A stretch of DNA of 64,000 nucleotides from Okapia johnstoni (taxonomy: Eukaryota > Chordata > Mammalia > Artiodactyla > Giraffidae), in assembly GCA_024291935.2 (NCBI GenBank), contig CM044315.1:56890385-56954384 (forward strand), in the 5' to 3' direction. Shown here one piece after another: positions 11,314-22,401 of the stretch. Under the pieces are notes generated by a model, which was not told where the DNA came from, searched no databases, and was given only the letters and a program-made list of their open reading frames with translations. The number at the start of each line of letters is the position of its first letter. The stretch's first letter is position 1. A program made the translations under genes and the position numbers.

Positions 11314-13167
11314 CGACCAGTAACGCCGAAGAAGCTGAAGTTGAATGGTTCTATGAAGACCTACAAGACCTTCTATAACTAACATCCAAAAAAGATGTCC
11401 TTTTCCTCATAGGGGACTGGAATGCAAAAGTAGGAAGTCAGGAATCACCTGGCGTAACAGGCAAAGTTGGCCTTGGAGTACAGAATGAAGCAGGGCAAAG
11501 GCTAATAGAGTTTTGCCAAGAGAACGCACTGGTCATAGCAAACACCCTCTTCCAACAACACAAGAGAAGACTCTACACGTGGACATCACCAGATGGTCAA
11601 CACCGAAATCAGATTGATTATATTCTTTGCAGCCAAAGATGGAGAAGCTCTATACAGTCAGCAAAAACAAGACCGGGAGCAGACTGTGGCTCAGAACATG
11701 AACTGCTTATTGCCAAATTCAGCCTTAAACTGAAGAAAGTAGGGAAAACCACTAGTCTATTCAGGTATGACCTAGATCAAATCCCTTATGAGTATACAGT
11801 AGAAGTGACAAATAGATTTAAGGGACTAGATCTGATAGACAGAGTGCCTGATGAACTATGGACAGAGGTTAGTGACATTATACAGGAGACAAGGATCAAG
11901 ACCATCCCCATGGAAAAGAAATGCAAAAAAGCAAAATAGCTGTCTGAGGAGGCCTTACAGATAGCTAGGAAGAGAAGAGAAGCGAAAAGCAAAGGAGAAA
12001 AGAAAAGATACTTTCATCTGAATAAAGAGTTCCAAGAATAGCAAGGAGAGATAAGAAAGCATTCCTCAGTGATCAATGCAAAGAAATAGAGGAAAACAAC
12101 ATATTGGGAAAGACCAGAGATCTCTTCAAGAAAATTAGAGATACCAAAGGAACATTTCATGCAAAGATGGGCTCGATAAAGGACAGAAATGGTATGGAAC
12201 TAACAGAAGCAGAAGATATTAAGAAGAGGTGGCACGAAGACACAGAAGAACTGTACAAAAAAGATCTTCATGACCCAGATAATCACCATGGTGTGATCAC
12301 TCAGCTAGAGCCAGACATCCTGGAATGTGAAGTCAAGTGGGCCTTAGATAGCATCACTATGAACAAAGCTAGTGGAGGTGATGGAATTCCAGTTTAGCTA
12401 TTTCAAATCCTCAAAGGTGATGCTGTAAAAGTGCTGCACTCGATATGCCAGCAAATTTGGAAAACTCAGCAGGGGCCACAGGACTGGAAAAGGTCAGTTT
12501 TCCTTCCAATCCCAAAGAAAGGCGATGCCAAAGAATGCTCAAACTACTGCACAATTGCACTCATCTCACACATTAGTAAAGTAATGCTCAAAATTCTCCA
12601 AGCCAGGCTTCAGCAATATGTGAACTGTGAACTTCCAGATGTTCAAGCTGGTTTTAGAAAAGGCAGAGGAACCAGAGATCAAATTGCCAATATCCGCTGG
12701 ATCATCGAAAAAGCAAGAGAGTTCCAGAAAAACATCTATTTCTGCTTTATTGACTATGCCGAAGACTTTGATTGTGTGGACCACAATAAACTGTGGAAAA
12801 TTCTGACCTGTCTCTTGAGAAACCTGTATGCAGGTCAGGAAGCAACTGTTAGAACTGGACATGGAACAACAGACTGGTTCCAAATAGGAAAAGGAGTACG
12901 TCAAGGCTGTATATTGTCACCCTGCTTATTTAACTTATATGCAGAGTACATCATGAGAAACACTGGGCTGGAAGAAACACAAGCTGGAATCAAGATTGCA
13001 GGGAGAAATAACAATAACCTCAGATATGCAGATGACACCACCCTTATGGTAGAAAGTGAAGAGGAACTAAAGAGCCTCTTGATGAAAGTGAAAGAGGAGA
13101 GTGAAAAAGTGGGCTTAAAGCTCAAGGCAAAGAGTTGGACATGACTGAGCGACTGAACTGAACTGAA
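11314..13167 (+). mobile_element. BovB LINE, 5'-truncated, 3' internal deletion
   Basis: Sense BovB covering the C-terminal half of the APE-type endonuclease (a gactggaatgcaaaagtagg block and an IDYI-coding block) and the reverse transcriptase. At about 13125 the RT coding sequence jumps straight to the last ~40 bp of the element (gcaaagagttggacatgac...aactgaactgaa), so roughly 650-700 bp is missing. TSD ctatatttacc (11 bp, perfect) lies at 11303-11313 and 13168-13178. Several stops and frameshifts interrupt the coding part. Confidence 0.93.
12431..13144 (+). pseudogene. BovB reverse transcriptase remnant
   Basis: A 237-residue frame with RT motifs in order: ALISHISK and AGFRKGRGTRDQ (residues ~40-85), FIDYAEDFDCVDH (motif A region; the usual A/K before F is altered), GVRQGCILSPCLFN (motif B region), and intact YADD at residues 199-202 (motif C). 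The frame then runs through the internal deletion into the BovB tail and ends in KAKSWT, which is not natural RT sequence. The connection and C-terminal domains are lost. Confidence 0.88.
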
Positions 13168-13218
13168 CTATATTTACCTCATCATATCCCCCTGGCCACT
13201 TCCCCTAGCATTCTAGTT

Positions 13219-13502
13219 GTGCTGCTGCTGCTGCCGCTGCTGCTAGTTGCTTCAGTCGTGTCAGACTCTGTGTGACCCCATAGATGGCAGCCCACCAGAC
13301 TCCCCCGTCCCTGGGATTCTCCAGGCAAGAACACTGGAGTGGGTTGCTATTTCCTCTTCCAGTGCATGAAAGTGAAAAGTGAAAGTGAAGTCGCTCAGTC
13401 ATGTCCGACTCAGTGATCCCACGGCCTGCAGCCTCCCAGACTCCTCCGTCCGTGGGATTTTCCAGGCAAGAGTACTGGAGTGGGTTGTAATTGCCTTCTC
13501 TG
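13219..13502 (-). mobile_element. Bov-A2 SINE (dimer)
   Basis: Antisense dimer with a (gct)n start and the gcatgaaagtgaaaagtgaa linker. Perfect 11-bp TSD gcattctagtt at 13208-13218 and 13503-13513. The right TSD overlaps the TSD of the adjacent BovB. Confidence 0.94.
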
Positions 13503-13515
13503 GCATTCTAGTTCT

Positions 13516-14561
13516 CAGTTCAGTTCAGTCGCTCAGTCATGTCCGACTCTTTGCAGCACTCCAGGCCTCTCTGTCCATCACCAACTCCCGGAGTCTACTC
13601 AAACCCATGTCCATCGAGTCAGTGATGACATCCAACCATCTCTTCCTCTGTCATCCCCTTCTCCTCCTGCCCCCAATACTACCCAGCATTAGGGTCTTTT
13701 CCAATGAGTCAACCCTTCGCATGAGGTGGCCAAAGTATTGGAGTTTCAGCTTCAACATCAGTCCTTCGAATGAACACCCAAGACTGATCTCCTTTAGGAT
13801 GGACTGGTTGGATCTCCTTGCAGTCCAAGGGACTCTCAAGAGTCTTCTCCAACACCACAGTTCAAAAGCATCAATTCTTCGGCGCTCAGCTTTCTTCATC
13901 GTCCAACTCTCACATCCATACATGACCACTGGAAAAACCATAGCCTCGACTAGACGGACCTTTGTTGGCAAAGTAATGTCTCTGCTTTTAAATATGCTAT
14001 CTAGGTTGGCCATAACTTTCCTTCCAAGGAGTAAGCATCTTTTAATTTCATGGCTGCAATCACCATCAGCAGTGATTTTGGAGCCCCAAAAAATAAAGTC
14101 TGCCACTGTTTCCACTGTTTCCCCATCTATTTCCCATGAAGTGATGGGACCAGATGCCATGATCTTAGTCTTCTGAACATTGAGCTTTAAGCCAACTTTT
14201 TCACTCTCCTCTTTCACTTTCATCAAGAGGCTCTTCAGTTCTTCTTCACTTTCTGCCATTAGGGTGGTGTCATCTGCACATCTGAGGTTATTGATATTTC
14301 TCCCGGCCATCTTGATTCCAGCTTGTGTTTCTCCCAGCCCAGCGTTTCTCATGATGTACTCTGCATATAAGTTAAATAAGCAGGGTGACAATATACAGCC
14401 TTGCCATACTCCTTTTCCTATTTGAAACCAGTCTGTTGTACCATGTCCAGTTCTAACTGTTGCTTCCTGACCTGCATACATGTTTCTCAAGAGACAAGTC
14501 AGATGTTCTGGTATTCCCATGTCTTTCAGAATTTTCCACAGTTTATTGTGATCCACACAGT
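13516..14561 (-). mobile_element. BovB LINE, 5'-truncated
   Basis: Antisense BovB of about 1.05 kb, from the 3' terminus (cagttcagttcagtcgctca) to the RT motif A region. Perfect 11-bp TSD attctagttct at 13505-13515 and 14562-14572. It keeps the longest open LINE frame in the window. Confidence 0.94.
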
Positions 14562-14580
14562 ATTCTAGTTCTAGGTACAC
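13651..14580 (-). pseudogene. BovB RT C-terminal frame, 309 aa
   Basis: Uninterrupted frame. Residues 1-7 come from host flank and TSD, so its ATG is not the element's own. Then CVDHNKLWKIL (after motif A), GVWQGCILSPCLFN (motif B region, residues 57-70), and motif C read as CADD at residues 101-104 (Tyr to Cys). Downstream are the [39 protein letters not shown] and LRVPWTARRSNQSILKEI blocks, ending near LMLGSIGGRRRRG. With no endonuclease and no RT N-terminus it cannot act alone. Confidence 0.85.
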
Positions 14581-14599
14581 TCAAATACTTGTAGATCAA

Positions 14600-15015
14600 T
14601 CAAATGCTCTCACATCTCAGGACATGTTTTAAATGTATTTCCTGTGCTCAAAACACTCTCCCCACCCCCACCCCCAACACATACCTCAATTCTGCACACC
14701 TGTCCATGTACGTACAACATACTCCCAGCTTGGTTGTTACTCCCTGCTCCTCAGATCTGGAATCTTCCCCCCCATTCCCATCCCTCTCTTAAGTTTGAAT
14801 TAGGTCATCTTTATATGTGCTCCTGTATTATCCAATTATAGTAGTTAACATACTATATTGCCCTTATATATTTACTTTACTGTTACTCCCAATCAACATA
14901 AAGCCCCTGGAAGGCCAGAAATATTATCATTATTATATTTATCATTCAATCCCTAGTGCTAAGCCCAGTGTCTAGTGATGCATGCAAGTTTTTCCATAAT
15001 TTATTGAAATGATTT
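14600..15015 (+). mobile_element. L2 LINE 3' region
   Basis: Diverged L2 order: a chain of C-rich blocks, then aagcccctggaaggccaga, ccctagtgctaagcccagtg and a terminal ttattgaaatga. A C/A-rich run sits at 14658-14676. Confidence 0.55.
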
Positions 15016-16095
15016 GGTTTGACTGGGATCTCTCATCTCTCTGAAAGTACTTACTATCCAGAGATATTCCTCACAGAATCTCTCAGAAGCATAAAGCAAT
15101 AAGAGGCTTAAACCTAGAGCTACCTCTTTCTAGTAAGGGCTCTTAAAAAATTATTAGAATCATGTGTGTACCATAAAATTCATTTCATCACTGACCTACA
15201 AGATTGTCCTATAAACCTCTGGCTAGACTGATTTTATGTGATTTAGTAAAAATTTGATCTCTATTGCTTAAGAGGATATAATTGAACACATACACATTAG
15301 TGTTCTATTGCTGCATAACAAATTACCACAAGCTTCCACCAGTAAATAACATGAATTTATTATCTCACAGTTTCCAGGAGCAAGGTGTCCAATGTACTTT
15401 AGCTGGGCCTTCTGTTGAGGGTCTCAAAGGTTGAATAAGATCAAGGTATCAACTGAACTGAGTTTTCCACAGAAGGTTTGGAGGGAAGAATCTGCTCCCA
15501 AGCTCATTCTGGTTGCTGGCAGAATCCAGAACTTGTGGTTGTGGGGTTAACATCTCCATTCTCTCACTGGGGGCTGCTGACCAGGAGTCACTCTTGCTCA
15601 CATTCCTCAGCTTGTGGCTCCCTCCATCTTTAAGCTGGCCATTACATATTGCACTCCTATCATGCTTTGAATCTCTGACTTCTTCTCCAACCAGAGAAAA
15701 ACTCTCCTGAGTTAAAGCGTTTGTGTGATTAGCATTGTTCTTAAAGTCCAAATTTCTAAGAACAGTCTGATCATGGTGATTTAGGCTTTCTGAAAGAAAA
15801 TTTAAGTTTTCTCTATAGTGCTTCTCACTTCTTTTTGAGCTTTCACCAGCTGAATCTTTAGTGTCCATATTTCTGAAAATAGCCTGTTCAAGGCAACTTG
15901 GGTTTCTTTTATCTTACTCCTCAAAATTCTTCTAGCCTCTAGCACTGCCTAATTCCAAAGCTACTTCCACATGTTAGGTATTTGTTACTGTAGGGGTAGG
16001 ACCCCACTTCTCAATACCAAAATCTGTATTAGTCTTCTATTACTGCATAACAAATTATCACAAACTTAGCAACAGTAAACAACCCATACTTATTA

Positions 16096-16830
16096 TAGAT
16101 ATATCTTGTTTTATTGTGCTTCATTTCACTTCACTACACTGCATTTCACAGATAGTGTGTTTTTTTACAAAATGAAGATTTGTAGCAACCATGCTTCAAG
16201 AGACTCTATTTGCACCATTTTTCCAACAGTATTGTTTTTAGTTAAGATAGCTAAGTCAGTAAGAGAAAGATAAATATTGTATACTAACACATATATATGG
16301 AATCTAGAAAAAAGGTACTGATGAATTTATTTGCAAGTCAGCAATGGAGAAACGGACATAGAGAACAAACTTATGAACATGAGGATCGGGTGAGATATAT
16401 GGAGAGAGTAACATGGAAACTTACATTAGTATATGTAAAATAGATAGCCAATGGGAATTTGCTGTTTGTCTCAGAGAACTCAAACAGGGGCTCTGTATCA
16501 ACCTAGAGGGTGGGATTGGGAGGAAGATAGGAGGGAGGTTCAAGAGGGAGGGGACATATGTACATCTATGGCTGCTTCATGTTGATGTTTGACAGAAAAC
16601 AACAAAATTCTGTAAAACAATTATCCTTCAATTAAAAAATACATAATTTTTTTTAAAGATATGTACATTGCTTTTTAGACATGTTACCCCATACTCAGTG
16701 GACCACAGCATATTATAAACATAACTTTTATATGTACTGGGAAACAAATCTGTGTGACTTGCTTTGTTGCAATATCTACTTTACTGGAGTTGTCTGTAAC
16801 CAAATATGTAATATCTCCAAGGAAGGCCTG
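16096..16830 (+). mobile_element. Tigger-type DNA transposon, non-autonomous
   Basis: The left terminal inverted repeat (tagatatatcttgttttatt) and right end (atatctccaaggaaggcctg) fit Tigger1-like ends. The internal gaagatttgtagcaacca and gacatgttaccccatactca blocks also match. It is flanked by TA (16094-16095 and 16831-16832), and removing it rejoins the LTR reading ttatta-tctgacag. No transposase remains. An L1 tail at 16250-16646 interrupts it. Confidence 0.82.
16250..16646 (+). mobile_element. L1 3' end nested in Tigger
   Basis: Sense L1 3' UTR: catatatatggaatctagaa, a gaacaaacttatgaacatgagg block, a G-rich gggtgggattgggagg stretch, and an A-rich tail (caattaaaaaatac). The flanks tttttagttaagata (16235-16249) and ttttttttaaagata (16647-16661) look like an imperfect TSD inside Tigger. 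Confidence 0.82.
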
Positions 16831-17052
16831 TATCTGACAGTTTTTTTGGAGTCAGGAGTCAGGCATATCTTAGACTAGGTCCTCTGCTTAGGATCTCAAA
16901 GCTGAAATCAAGGCACTGGCCAAGCTGGAGGCTCTGAAGAAGAGTTTTCTTCCAAGTTCATTCAGGTAGCTGGCAGAATTCAGTTCTTTCTGATTATAGG
17001 GCTGAGATCTCCACTGACTGCTGGCTGCTGGCTGGGACTCTCTCTCAATTCT

Positions 17053-17424
17053 GAGTTTAGTTCAGTTCAGTTGCTCAGTCATGTCCAACTCTCTGCGACT
17101 CCATGGACTGCAGCATGCCAGGCTTCCCTGTCCATCACCAATTACCAGAACTTACTCAAACTTATGTCCATTGCGTCGGTGATGCCGTCCAACCATCTCA
17201 TCCTCTGTCGTTCCCTTCTCCTGCCTTCAGTCTTTCCCAGCATTAGGGTCTTTTCCAGTGAGTCGGTTCTTTGCATCAGGTGGCCAAGGTATTGGAGTTT
17301 CAGCTTCAGCGTCAGTCCTTCCAATGAACCCCCAGGATTGATCTCCTTTAGGATGGATTGATTGGATCTCCTTGCAGTCCAAAGGACTCTCAAGAGTCTT
17401 CTCCAACATCACAGTTCTAAAGCA
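17053..17424 (-). mobile_element. BovB LINE 3' end nested in LTR
   Basis: Antisense 3' terminal BovB of about 370 bp, starting gagtttagttcagttcag. It lies in the MLT1-type LTR, whose sequence resumes at 17433. The possible TSD tcaattct (17045-17052, 17425-17432) is short, and the same letters also occur in BovB itself. Confidence 0.88.
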
Positions 17425-17744
17425 TCAATTCTTTAATAGGTCACTCCCATTCTTTAGCTTGCAGCCCCTTCCGTCTTCAAGCCAGCAATGCTATGTTGAA
17501 TTCTTCTTATGCTTTGACTCTCTGACTTCTGCCTTTCCAACTAGCCAGAGGAAAAATTGCTTTCAAACAGTTCAAATGATTAGGTTAGGTCCACCTGAAT
17601 AATCTCTTTATCTTAAGGTCAACTGATTAGTAACTTTAGTACCTCTGTAAAATCTCTTTTGCCATGTTAAGTAACCTAACAGTAGGCATAACCTTGGAGG
17701 GTGGAGACCATGGAGGCATCTTAGAATTCTGCCTTTTACACATC

Positions 17745-18105
17745 CTCACACTGAAAATACTTGAGAATTGTATTCATAGTGGCAACTCCAAGTTTTCATT
17801 TCTTTCCACTTTTTCATTTTATGCAGGAAAAAGAAAAAAGAAAATATAACTTGGCAATCAGGAAAACTATAGAATGATACTATTATTGATTTAGTTCAAG
17901 TCACTGTGACTTGATAGAATATTGGAGCTATCTATTTACCCATTTGCAATGACCACAACTGCATGAATTACTGATTACAAAAGACAGAATGGTCAATTTT
18001 TAGAAAACTGCCTTTGTTACATAGTAGGTCTTTCTGCAAACACACACATGCAGGCACATATAAATATTTCTAATAAAACAGATTTATTGTTAATAACAAG
18101 TTTTT
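17745..18105. other. Unassigned single-copy DNA
   Basis: No gene or repeat seen. Confidence 0.4.
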
Positions 18106-18117
18106 AGAATAGGTGGT

Positions 18118-18406
18118 CAGAGTAGGAAATGGCAACCCACTCCAGTACTCTTGCCTGGAAAATCCCATGGACGGAGGAGCCTGTGGACAGAGGAGCCTGG
18201 TAGGCTGCAGTCCATGGCGTTGCTAGGAGTCGGACATGACTGAGCGACTTCACTTTCACTTTTCACTTTCATGCATTGGAGAAGGAAATGGCAACCCACT
18301 CCAGTGTTCTTGCCTGGAGAATCCCAGGGACAGGGGAGCCTGGTGGGCTGCTGTCTATGGGGTCGCACAGAGTCGGACATGACTGAAGTGACTTAGCAGC
18401 AGCAGC
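18118..18406 (+). mobile_element. Bov-A2 SINE (dimer)
   Basis: Sense dimer ending in (agc)n. Perfect 12-bp TSD agaataggtggt at 18106-18117 and 18407-18418. The first monomer has a small internal duplication (ggacggaggagcctgt / ggacagaggagcctgg, about 18170-18200). Confidence 0.95.
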
Positions 18407-18466
18407 AGAATAGGTGGTTTAAAATAAAAGTATGCCTAACAATTTTATTAGGTCTTTTCCTACTTT

Positions 18467-18776
18467 TTAAAAAAATTATTTAGTTATTTATATTTTTATT
18501 TTTGGCTGCACTGGGTCTTCGTTGCTGTGGGTGGACTTTCTCTAGTTGCGGTGCATGGGCTTCTTATTTCGGTGGCTTCTGTTGTTGAAGAGCATGGGCT
18601 CTAGGGAGCAGGGGTTTCAGTAGTTGTGACTCTCGGGCTCCAGAGAGTGGGTTTAGTGGTCATGGTGCACGGGACTAGTTCCTCCATGGCATGTGGAATC
18701 TTCCTGGATCAGGAATTGAACCTGTGTCCCCTGCATTGACAGGTGGATTCTTAACCACTAGTCCACCAGGGAAGTC
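18467..18776 (-). mobile_element. CHR-2-type SINE
   Basis: Antisense tRNA-Glu-derived CHR SINE: A/T-rich start, tttttggctgcactgggtct, gttgctgtgggtggactttc, aaccactagtccaccaggga. The flanks tcctacttt (18458-18466 and 18775-18783) are a likely TSD. Confidence 0.9.
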
Positions 18777-18784
18777 CTACTTTA

Positions 18785-20020
18785 CCTAGTTTCACAGCAA
18801 AAGAAATAACAAATGCTGACATCCAATTAGTTATAACCAACCAGCTGCTCTCAACTGAAACAGCAGAGCAAGGTTGCATAATGCAGTTGGCTTTCAGTTT
18901 CTCTACTTAGGCACCAAATGTTTATGAACTCCCACTATATGCCAAGCACTTGGGTACAGAAATACAGATGGTATCACCATGAACCCAAGTGGAGAGCTCA
19001 AAATTTCTCATTTTTCCCAGCAGGCAAGTTCCTTATTTCACTATTTCACTTAAACATGTATACTTTAAGTAGTTGCCAGATTCTGGAGGGCATTCAAGAG
19101 ATCCTAAAAATCTTTTCATAATTAAACAAAAATACACCTACATTATTATCAGTGTTTATTCTCTGCTTCTTAAGAAACTGATGCTTTAAAAAAATAATTT
19201 GGAAAATTGTAAGTTTTCTTTAAACATTTTTTTGACTATTTTGACAAGTAAGAATCAGGCAAAAGACTGAGGTCACGTTCTTTGGGATCACATACCTTTA
19301 AGGTCACATCTCTTTGTCAACATCATCTGTTCTTTGGGAAGATATAGTAGTTGGCCCCAAATAACACTTACTTTGAAAAGATCTTCTTGGCTTAACCTTA
19401 GTCTAACCCAGCCAATCCACTGAATCAACCCAGCAGCAACCCTGGCAGACACTGGAAAAGTGGAACACCAGGCTCCTCACGAGCTGTTTCCACTACAGCA
19501 TACTGCGTTTTATACCCATAAAATAGAAAGATAATTAGTCATTTGGGCCTACCCCTTGAGGACATTTTAATGCAGCCTGGCATTGAATACAATGTTAAAA
19601 TTCTTGGCTAAATGAATTTCTAACCATTACATTTAGCTGCTATTCTTCACCTGCTTACAACTCCTCATCCTGAACTGCAGTTCTTCTGACCAGAAGTGGA
19701 GCAAGTGAGGATGGACTACAAAGAGAAGCTGAAAAGAGTTCAGTGGGTCCTGGAGCTGAGAGGAAGGAAGAAGGAAGAATGGAGTCTGGCAGGTGGGATT
19801 TCTTTCACTACTCCTCTTTTCTATTCTCCTGCTCCTTCTTTCTCTCATCCCTTTCCTCATCTGAGAGATCTTCCTTACCACCACTAATTCTCAAACACTA
19901 CCCAAACATCCCCAGCTTCTCATCCTTCTACTAACACTGGTCCTACAGGTGCTAATGTAGCCATGCTGTGTTTCCAGTGGTAAAAATTAAAAGTCACAGC
20001 TTTCCATTAACTTATTATTC
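18785..20020. other. Unassigned single-copy DNA
   Basis: No gene or firm repeat. Overlapping short frames near 19633-19934 lie on both strands in purine/pyrimidine-skewed sequence and show no domain. Confidence 0.4.
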
Positions 20021-20024
20021 ACCT

Positions 20025-20170
20025 GTTCATCCATTCATTCAAAGGACATTTACCAAGTGCCTTCAAGGTGTCAGGCCCAGGGCTAGGTGCTGGGGATAAG
20101 AAGGGGAACCAGGACTGATCTCTACCTTCAAGGAACTGGAAGGAACAGTCATATACACAAGGATCTGTGA
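20025..20170 (+). mobile_element. L1M 3'-UTR-like fragment
   Basis: Contains cattcattcaaaggacattt, ggcccagggctaggtgctgg and tctaccttcaaggaactgga, the same signature as at 6445-6545. Confidence 0.45.
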
Positions 20171-20199
20171 TATGTTGCATTAAGTTTTTATGCAAGAAC

Positions 20200-21060
20200 A
20201 TAGAGGAAGAGTGGACTCATCCTAAATTGATGCACCAAGGGAGGCCAAATTTTAACACCCCTCCCCCCAATAAAACCATATATACTAAAACAAACAAACC
20301 AGTCCCACTCAATTAGGTATAGGATAATAAGAATTTTCTAAGGATATCTGGGCACTGGGCTGAATTTGGAGCAGAACTGCTTTCCAGGGAACAGTTACAG
20401 GTGAAATAATCATATTTCTTAAAAAAGGTTTGTATACCAGGAAAAAGGATGGTCAAATTTGTGAAAAAGGTACTTTGCAGGAGGATTCAGCATAAATTAC
20501 ACATCTATTTATCTTGATAACTTTTTTGCTCAGAGAGAAGAAAGAAGTATGATATGAACTTAGGTTCACAAATATGGGAGGCAGGATATATATCAATACA
20601 TTTTTTTAAAGAGTTTATCTTAGCTAAGAACAATGAGGTGCAGCCTGGTTGCAAATCAGTAAGTAGAACCATAGAGACAGAATTGGTTAGACTTAAAGGT
20701 CACCCTCTTCCCCAACCTCCTTATAAAAACATTTGAAATAACTTAAATTCCCTTGCAATGTTTAAAGACTATTCTTTGTAACAATATCAAATGTCCTTTT
20801 CATGGAACTATCTCCCCATTCAACCTTTTATTCATTGCTAGGAACCAAAGACACATATGTGCAACTTAATTCTAGCCCTGAAGGTCATGATGTTGAAAGA
20901 TCACTTTTGACATTGCAAATTTCAATCTATCATAAAAATATTTTCTTTTAAAGTGGGCTGGAAATAGCACATATCCCACAAAGGGTTTGGCAACCCAGAC
21001 TACCTGGGGCATACAGGGATGAGGTAAGAGGAAACTTCAAAGTTTCCTTTGGAGGCTGGC
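20200..21060. other. Unassigned single-copy DNA
   Basis: No gene or recognisable repeat. Confidence 0.4.
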
Positions 21061-21062
21061 CT

Positions 21063-21450
21063 CTCTTCATTCTTCTTTCAGACATTCCTTGTTCATTGAT
21101 GAAATATTTACAAAAGTTCTGTCCATGCCAGTCACTGTACATGGTACTAGGATCGTAGAGACTAATCACCAGTTCAGCTCAGCCCCTGTAATATATATTC
21201 CTCATGTAAGGCTGAGGGACAGTGAGGTATATAATCATAACACAGTGTGAGGGAGACAAAAACCCAAACTGATGCCAAGCCCCATGGATATAAAGGAGAG
21301 TGTGCCATATTAAGGCTAAAGGGGTTAAGGAAAGCTTCTCAGAGGAGGGGATATCAGAATTGAATCTTGAAGGTGGTAAAGGATTTCCCCAGGTGAAAGA
21401 CAGGACAGAAAAGGGGAGTGTATACAAAGATCTGAAGACAGGATACCTCA
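21063..21450 (+). mobile_element. L1M 3'-UTR-like fragment
   Basis: Blocks cattgatgaaatatttac, taaggaaagcttctcagagg and gaattgaatcttgaaggtgg follow the order of old L1M 3' UTRs. Non-coding; the 194-codon minus-strand frame across it is antisense noise. Confidence 0.45.
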
Positions 21451-21454
21451 CAAA

Positions 21455-22395
21455 GTGCTGGGGATAAAAAAAAGAATAACTTGGAATAGCGCCTTTCTTT
21501 TCCACCATCTGTTCATTACTAATGATGATGGTGATGACTTTAACTTTCTCATAACTCAATTTGGGCTGCTGTGAACCCATCAACCCCATTGGGAGATTCA
21601 CCAGCCACCACAGAATTACCCTTGTTTGTGAAATTACCTCTTTATACAGGCTTCTCTGTTCTTGAGATTTTCTTCTCTGATGGATCTGTGGATGGATCCA
21701 GCACTGGGAAGGACCCCCTGGCCCTGGGGTTTCCCTTAGAGAAGTCAAAGCTACAGTATCCAAGAGGTTATCTAACTGCTGTGTACCCCTCCCAGGTTCT
21801 CAGCAAAGGCAGGTAAGGCTGGTAAGGCAGAACCTAGAACCTGGTTATTCCCTTGAGAAGTTTTCACGGCAATAGCAAAAACACAAGACAGCACTTTAAG
21901 CCCCACCAGCCACAGCAAATCACATTCCCAAGGTCAGGAGTTTAGAAGTACCTTCTGACCAGCTGAGGCCAAAGCAAATCATTGAGAATCAGGCCCAACA
22001 TCAGCTGAGTTGGGAAAGAGAGTTCTTCCCATGAGGTTATGGGGAGAGAGTAGATATTTTGAACAGTAAAATAATTCACAACGCTTCCTTTTAGAGGTCA
22101 TCAGAAACTGCACCTCATCTTGGGCTACACAGATTTAGCCCAATAAATTATAGCATTTGGTCTTTAATCAAATGTTGGATAAATCTTTGAAGTCAATAAA
22201 ACAATAACTAATTGGAGGGCTATTGTATACGTAAGTTTATTTTCTGAAAGTAATAATCCTATCTTTAAAGAACAAACAATTTGAATGGAGAGTAATCAGG
22301 AAATAAACGTATTTATTTAAATTGAGCACTCTCTTCATTTTTTTCTGGAAGTGGTTGCCTTTTTTGTAAAATGTTTATATTAAGGTATCTGATTA
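21455..22395. other. Unassigned single-copy DNA
   Basis: No gene or recognisable repeat. Confidence 0.4.
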
Positions 22396-22401
22396 TAATG
22401 T

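Larger units (their letters stand above)
15293..17740 (-). mobile_element. MLT1-type (ERVL-MaLR) remnant, antisense
   Basis: Three parts are visible. 15293-15732 is an LTR-like block (tattgctgcataacaaatt, atttattatctcacag, tttgaatctctgacttct). 15733-16024 matches the 5' part of MaLR internal sequence in antisense. 16025-17740 is a second LTR copy that repeats the first (cttctattactgcataacaa, ctggcagaattcag, ctctttatcttaaggtcaac). The second LTR is interrupted by a Tigger at 16096-16830 and a BovB at 17053-17424. The left LTR is fused to the internal part by a deletion. A 139-codon minus-strand frame (15449-15868) crosses the LTR/internal joint and is not an intact gene. Confidence 0.75.

Noticed and set aside
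13379..14176. A 265-codon plus-strand frame
   Set aside because: It is the antisense of the BovB RT frame 13651-14580 and part of Bov-A2. Antisense BovB often stays open by codon bias; no independent domain.
15449..15868. A 139-codon minus-strand frame as a host gene
   Set aside because: It crosses from MaLR internal sequence into LTR sequence at a deletion joint; no host protein signature.
21179..21763. A 194-codon minus-strand frame
   Set aside because: Overlaps an old L1M-like 3' UTR and has no domain or consistent composition.
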